From positions 1 to 27,689 of the forward strand of contig CAAGGJ010000066.1 in assembly GCA_900769345.1 (NCBI GenBank): a stretch of DNA of 27,689 nt, written 5' to 3'. The DNA is from Bacteroidales bacterium (lineage in GTDB: Bacteria; Bacteroidota; Bacteroidia; Bacteroidales; Muribaculaceae). The position numbers and the translations under genes are program-made. Below, piece after piece: positions 25,317 through 27,689 of the stretch (the first letter of the stretch is position 1; each line of letters opens with the position of its first letter). A model generated the notes under the pieces. It saw only the letters and a program-made list of their open reading frames with translations. It was not told the DNA's origin and searched no databases.

Positions 25317-26510
25317 ATGAAGATTACATCTAAAATATTTTGCCTGGTTATGGCAATAGCATTGTCGATCGGCATCAGCGCATCGGCAGAAGATAATGTC
25401 AAGAACGAATTCAACCCCATCACCACCGGTGTAACATCGCTCAGCATCACCCCCGATGCTCGTGGTGCTTCGATGGGCGACTTGGGCGCTGCTACCGACC
25501 CCGACGTAAACTCACAATTCTGGAATGCCTCGAAATATGCTTTTGCATATAGCCAAGCGGGCGTTTCTCTATCCTACACCCCGTGGTTGAGAAAGATTGT
25601 CAACGACATCTTCCTCGCCAATCTGGCAGGCTACTGGAAAGTCGGATCGGGCGACAACCAAGCCATCAGCGCTTCGCTTCGCTATTTTTCGCTCGGCGAA
25701 GTAACCTCACGCGATGCTCAAGGTGCCACTATGGCAAGTATCAACCCCTTCGAAATGGCTGTTGACCTCGGTTATTCGCGAAAACTTTCGGAAAGTTATT
25801 CTATGGGCGTTGTGCTTCGCTACATCTACTCCGACTTGGGCTTCAGCGACGGCACTTCAAGCGATGAAACCAAGGGCGCTTCGGCATTTGCTGCCGACAT
25901 CTCGGGCTACTATACTTGCTACCCTATCGTGGGCCAAAACGAATGTCAGTGGTCGCTCGGTTGGAACATCTCCAACATAGGTTCAAAGGTGGGCTATAGC
26001 GCCGGCACTAACCCTGCCTTCTTGCCCACCAACTTGAAGATTGGTACCGCTTTCACCTTCCCTCTCGCCGACTACCACAACCTCACTCTCTCGGCCGATC
26101 TCAACAAACTTCTCGTTCCGGCTCGCCCCCGCAGTTCCGACTACGAAGACAATGAACAATACGAAGACGCCCTCCAGGAATGGAAGGATATGTCACCTAT
26201 TACAGGTATCTTCAAGTCATTTACCGACGCTCCCGGCGGTGCTAAAGAAGAACTCCGTGAAATCAACTATTCGATAGGTGCTGAATACAGCTACAACCAG
26301 CAATTCTTTATTCGTGGCGGATACTTCCACGAAAACGCCTATAAGGGTAATCGCCAATACTTCGGCTTCGGTGCAGGTTTTTCACTCAATGTAATTCGCA
26401 TCGATGCTGCCTATATGATTGCCACCGCACAGAGTAGTCCACTTGACCAAACTCTGCGATTCTCGCTTTCGTTCGACATGGACGGCATAAAGCAGTTGCT
26501 GGGCCGTTAA
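25317..26510 (+). CDS. porV: T9SS outer-membrane protein PorV
   Basis: 397 residues, near the usual PorV length of about 390. It has a signal peptide (1-24) and then the family start NPITTGVTSLSITPDARGASMGDLGAATDPD, seen here as TSLSITPDARGASMGD. A 14-strand FadL-like barrel follows, with the typical segment QFFIRGGYFHEN...GNRQYFGFGAGF, ending in LRFSLSFDM. PorV carries cargo from the T9SS translocon to the PorU sortase, so it must partner with one or both PorU paralogues here. It shares an upstream element with PorU-1 and is cut off from PorU-2 by a terminator. ispF follows 58 bp downstream with no terminator in between, so it may be cotranscribed. Confidence 0.95.
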   Translation: MKITSKIFCLVMAIALSIGISASAEDNVKNEFNPITTGVTSLSITPDARGASMGDLGAATDPDVNSQFWNASKYAFAYSQAGVSLSYTPWLRKIVNDIFLANLAGYWKVGSGDNQAISASLRYFSLGEVTSRDAQGATMASINPFEMAVDLGYSRKLSESYSMGVVLRYIYSDLGFSDGTSSDETKGASAFAADISGYYTCYPIVGQNECQWSLGWNISNIGSKVGYSAGTNPAFLPTNLKIGTAFTFPLADYHNLTLSADLNKLLVPARPRSSDYEDNEQYEDALQEWKDMSPITGIFKSFTDAPGGAKEELREINYSIGAEYSYNQQFFIRGGYFHENAYKGNRQYFGFGAGFSLNVIRIDAAYMIATAQSSPLDQTLRFSLSFDMDGIKQLLGR

Positions 26511-26568
26511 GCAGCACTCTTGAAAATATTTTAGAAACCATTACTCACACAATCAACACATTCTCAAT

Positions 26569-27048
26569 ATGTTTCGTATAGGTATGGGATTTGATGTTCA
26601 CCGCCTCGTGGAAGGTCGTGAACTTTGGCTCGGAGGTATAAAAATCCCTTTCGAACTCGGTCTTTTGGGCCATAGCGATGCCGATGTTGCCATCCACGCA
26701 CTATGCGATGCTATGCTTGGCGCCGCCAACCTCGGCGACATTGGTCACCACTTCCCCGACAAAGATCCTAAGTATAAAGGTATCGACAGCAAGATTCTGC
26801 TCACCGAAGTGGCAAAACTCATCGAGCAGGAAGGCTACGAACTTGGCAATGCCGACCTCACAATATGCTGCGAACAGCCAAAAATCAATCCGCACATCGC
26901 AGCTATGAAAGCCGTTCTTGCCAAATGCCTCGGTTGCGAAGAGCAACAAGTGTCGATTAAAGCCACCACCACCGAGCGCCTCGGATACACCGGTCGCGGC
27001 GAAGGTATAGCCACCTACGCCGTGGCTCTCCTCAAGCGAAAAGCCTGA
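26569..27048 (+). CDS. ispF: 2-C-methyl-D-erythritol 2,4-cyclodiphosphate synthase
   Basis: 159 residues, the usual length. It makes the cyclic diphosphate of the MEP isoprenoid route in the cytoplasm and works as a trimer. The metal ligands match E. coli Asp8, His10 and His42: D9 and H11 in GMGFDVHRL and H43 in SDADVAIHALCDA. Other family blocks are LGHSDADV, GDIGHHFPD and the C-terminal KATTTERLGYTGRGEGIA. It lies directly after porV, probably in the same unit. Confidence 0.97.
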   Translation: MFRIGMGFDVHRLVEGRELWLGGIKIPFELGLLGHSDADVAIHALCDAMLGAANLGDIGHHFPDKDPKYKGIDSKILLTEVAKLIEQEGYELGNADLTICCEQPKINPHIAAMKAVLAKCLGCEEQQVSIKATTTERLGYTGRGEGIATYAVALLKRKA

Positions 27049-27167
27049 CTATTGAGTTCCCGCCCCAACCCGCGGCTCAAAAAACTCTTAAAACTTACGA
27101 TTTCCGCCATAGAGTGCAAAATTTATCAACTTATGCACTATTTACCTCATTTTTTGATGCAAAGTGC

Positions 27168-27198
27168 TTTGTAATGAAATAAATAATTCGTATCTTTG
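27168..27198 (+). promoter_or_regulatory. Promoter of the rplU-rpmA operon
   Basis: Perfect TTTG (27168-27171), 19 bp spacer, TATCTTTG (27191-27198). Transcription would start about 85 nt before the rplU ATG, leaving a leader in which I see no clear strong hairpin. Confidence 0.85.
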
Positions 27199-27288
27199 CA
27201 CCGATTTTTTCCGAATAGGCTCAAATTAAGAGATGCCCCACCATAAGCATCCGCCTCACGGGTTAACTTTGTAACATTAAAATACAAA

Positions 27289-27609
27289 ATGTACGCAATT
27301 GTAGAAATTCAAGGACAACAATTCAAGGCCGAAGCAGGCAAATACTTGTTTGTCCACTATCTTGGCGAAGAAGTAAAGGCAGGCGATTCAGTAGAATTTG
27401 CTAAGGTACTTCTTGTTGACGCCGACGGTACCGTAACAGTCGGTGCACCTACCGTTGAAGGTGCAAAGGTGGTTTGCGAAGTAGCAGAACCATTGGTAAA
27501 GGGTGAACACATCATCGTTTTCAAGAAAAGAAGACGCAAAGGCTATCGCCGTTTGAACGGTCATCGCCAGTACTTCACCAAAGTTGTGATTAAAGACGTT
27601 ATTGCTTAA
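27289..27609 (+). CDS. rplU: 50S ribosomal protein L21
   Basis: 106 residues, the usual L21 length. It starts MYAIVEIQGQQFKAEAGKYLFV and ends KKRRRKGYRRLNGHRQYFTKV, with the basic RNA-binding segment KKRRRKGYRRLNGHRQ of the family. It binds 23S rRNA in the large subunit. rpmA follows 19 bp downstream, the standard bacterial order. Confidence 0.98.
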   Translation: MYAIVEIQGQQFKAEAGKYLFVHYLGEEVKAGDSVEFAKVLLVDADGTVTVGAPTVEGAKVVCEVAEPLVKGEHIIVFKKRRRKGYRRLNGHRQYFTKVVIKDVIA

Positions 27610-27628
27610 CCCCTAAAATTTTAAAGAA

Positions 27629-27689
27629 ATGGCACATAAAAAAGGTGTAGGTAGTTCTAAGAACGGCCGTGAGTCAGAAAGCAAACGAC
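27629..27689 (+). CDS. rpmA: 50S ribosomal protein L27, N-terminal part
   Basis: Only the first 20 codons lie in the window (MAHKKGVGSSKNGRESESKR); the gene runs off the right edge. The sequence is that of L27. The N-terminus begins directly with AHKKG after Met, without the extra cleaved leader found in Firmicutes L27. Confidence 0.95.
   Translation, partial: MAHKKGVGSSKNGRESESKR

Noticed and set aside
27199..27288. A possible regulatory leader RNA before rplU
   Set aside because: The leader of about 85 nt shows only very short pairings by eye. I could not see a structure like a known ribosomal-protein leader; covariance over homologues would decide.
1..27689. CRISPR arrays, tRNA or rRNA genes, insertion sequences, phage or plasmid genes
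   Set aside because: No regular direct repeats, no cloverleaf or rRNA-like stretches, and no transposase, integrase or replication motifs were found in any frame.

Overview
The window reads as chromosome of a Bacteroidales bacterium. It is probably Muribaculaceae-like, but that genus-level guess is inference only. The evidence is: type IX secretion (T9SS) genes porU and porV; a secreted C10 protease with a T9SS-type C-terminal sorting domain; a TonB receptor with an N-terminal carboxypeptidase-regulatory-like domain; DUF3078, DUF5020 and DUF2975 proteins typical of the phylum; no obvious Shine-Dalgarno sites; and promoters of the Bacteroidetes type (TTTG, about 20 bp, TAnnTTTG). I see no tRNA, rRNA, CRISPR array, IS element or phage gene.

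Layout. Bases 1-3126 (minus strand) hold a DUF2975 membrane protein, whose promoter is flanked by two matching inverted repeats, and a secreted C10 (streptopain-like) protease. Bases 3392-4060 (plus) encode an AqpZ-type aquaporin, which converges through a bidirectional terminator with a four-gene minus-strand operon (8267 to 4186). That operon reads DUF3078 protein, two unrecognised exported proteins, and an exported bleomycin-hydrolase-like C1B peptidase. Bases 8580-9734 encode a YqhD-like iron-family alcohol dehydrogenase. Bases 9953-13387 encode a first PorU-family sortase. Bases 13612-16390 hold a small His-rich protein and a TonB receptor with a CxxC in its plug. Bases 16566-19256 encode an exported GH38-like protein, which converges on a DUF5020 outer-membrane protein (20071 to 19349). 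Bases 20398-25128 are an apparent operon: rex, a fumarylacetoacetate-hydrolase-fold protein that has lost its active-site motifs, and a second PorU-family sortase. A strong terminator follows. Bases 25317-27048 hold porV and ispF, and 27289 to the end hold rplU and the start of rpmA.

How they fit together. The most interesting theme is T9SS. There are two full-length PorU paralogues, both with a His-Cys dyad at the same 33-residue spacing, plus PorV (the partner that carries cargo to PorU) and at least one likely cargo (the C10 protease). PorU-1 (9953) keeps the usual PorU surroundings of the catalytic Cys. It also shares with porV an upstream element, CAATAAA(A)CGCCCCGA, placed 41-42 nt before the start codon in both. 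PorU-2 (21736) sits next to porV, as porU does in Porphyromonas, but is separated from it by a terminator, is cotranscribed with rex, and has a divergent active-site neighbourhood. This suggests a T9SS with two sortases under different control, one of them possibly tied to the redox regulator Rex.

The two gene-free stretches over 300 bp (8268-8579 and 20072-20397) hold divergent promoters and, in the first, two inverted repeats.
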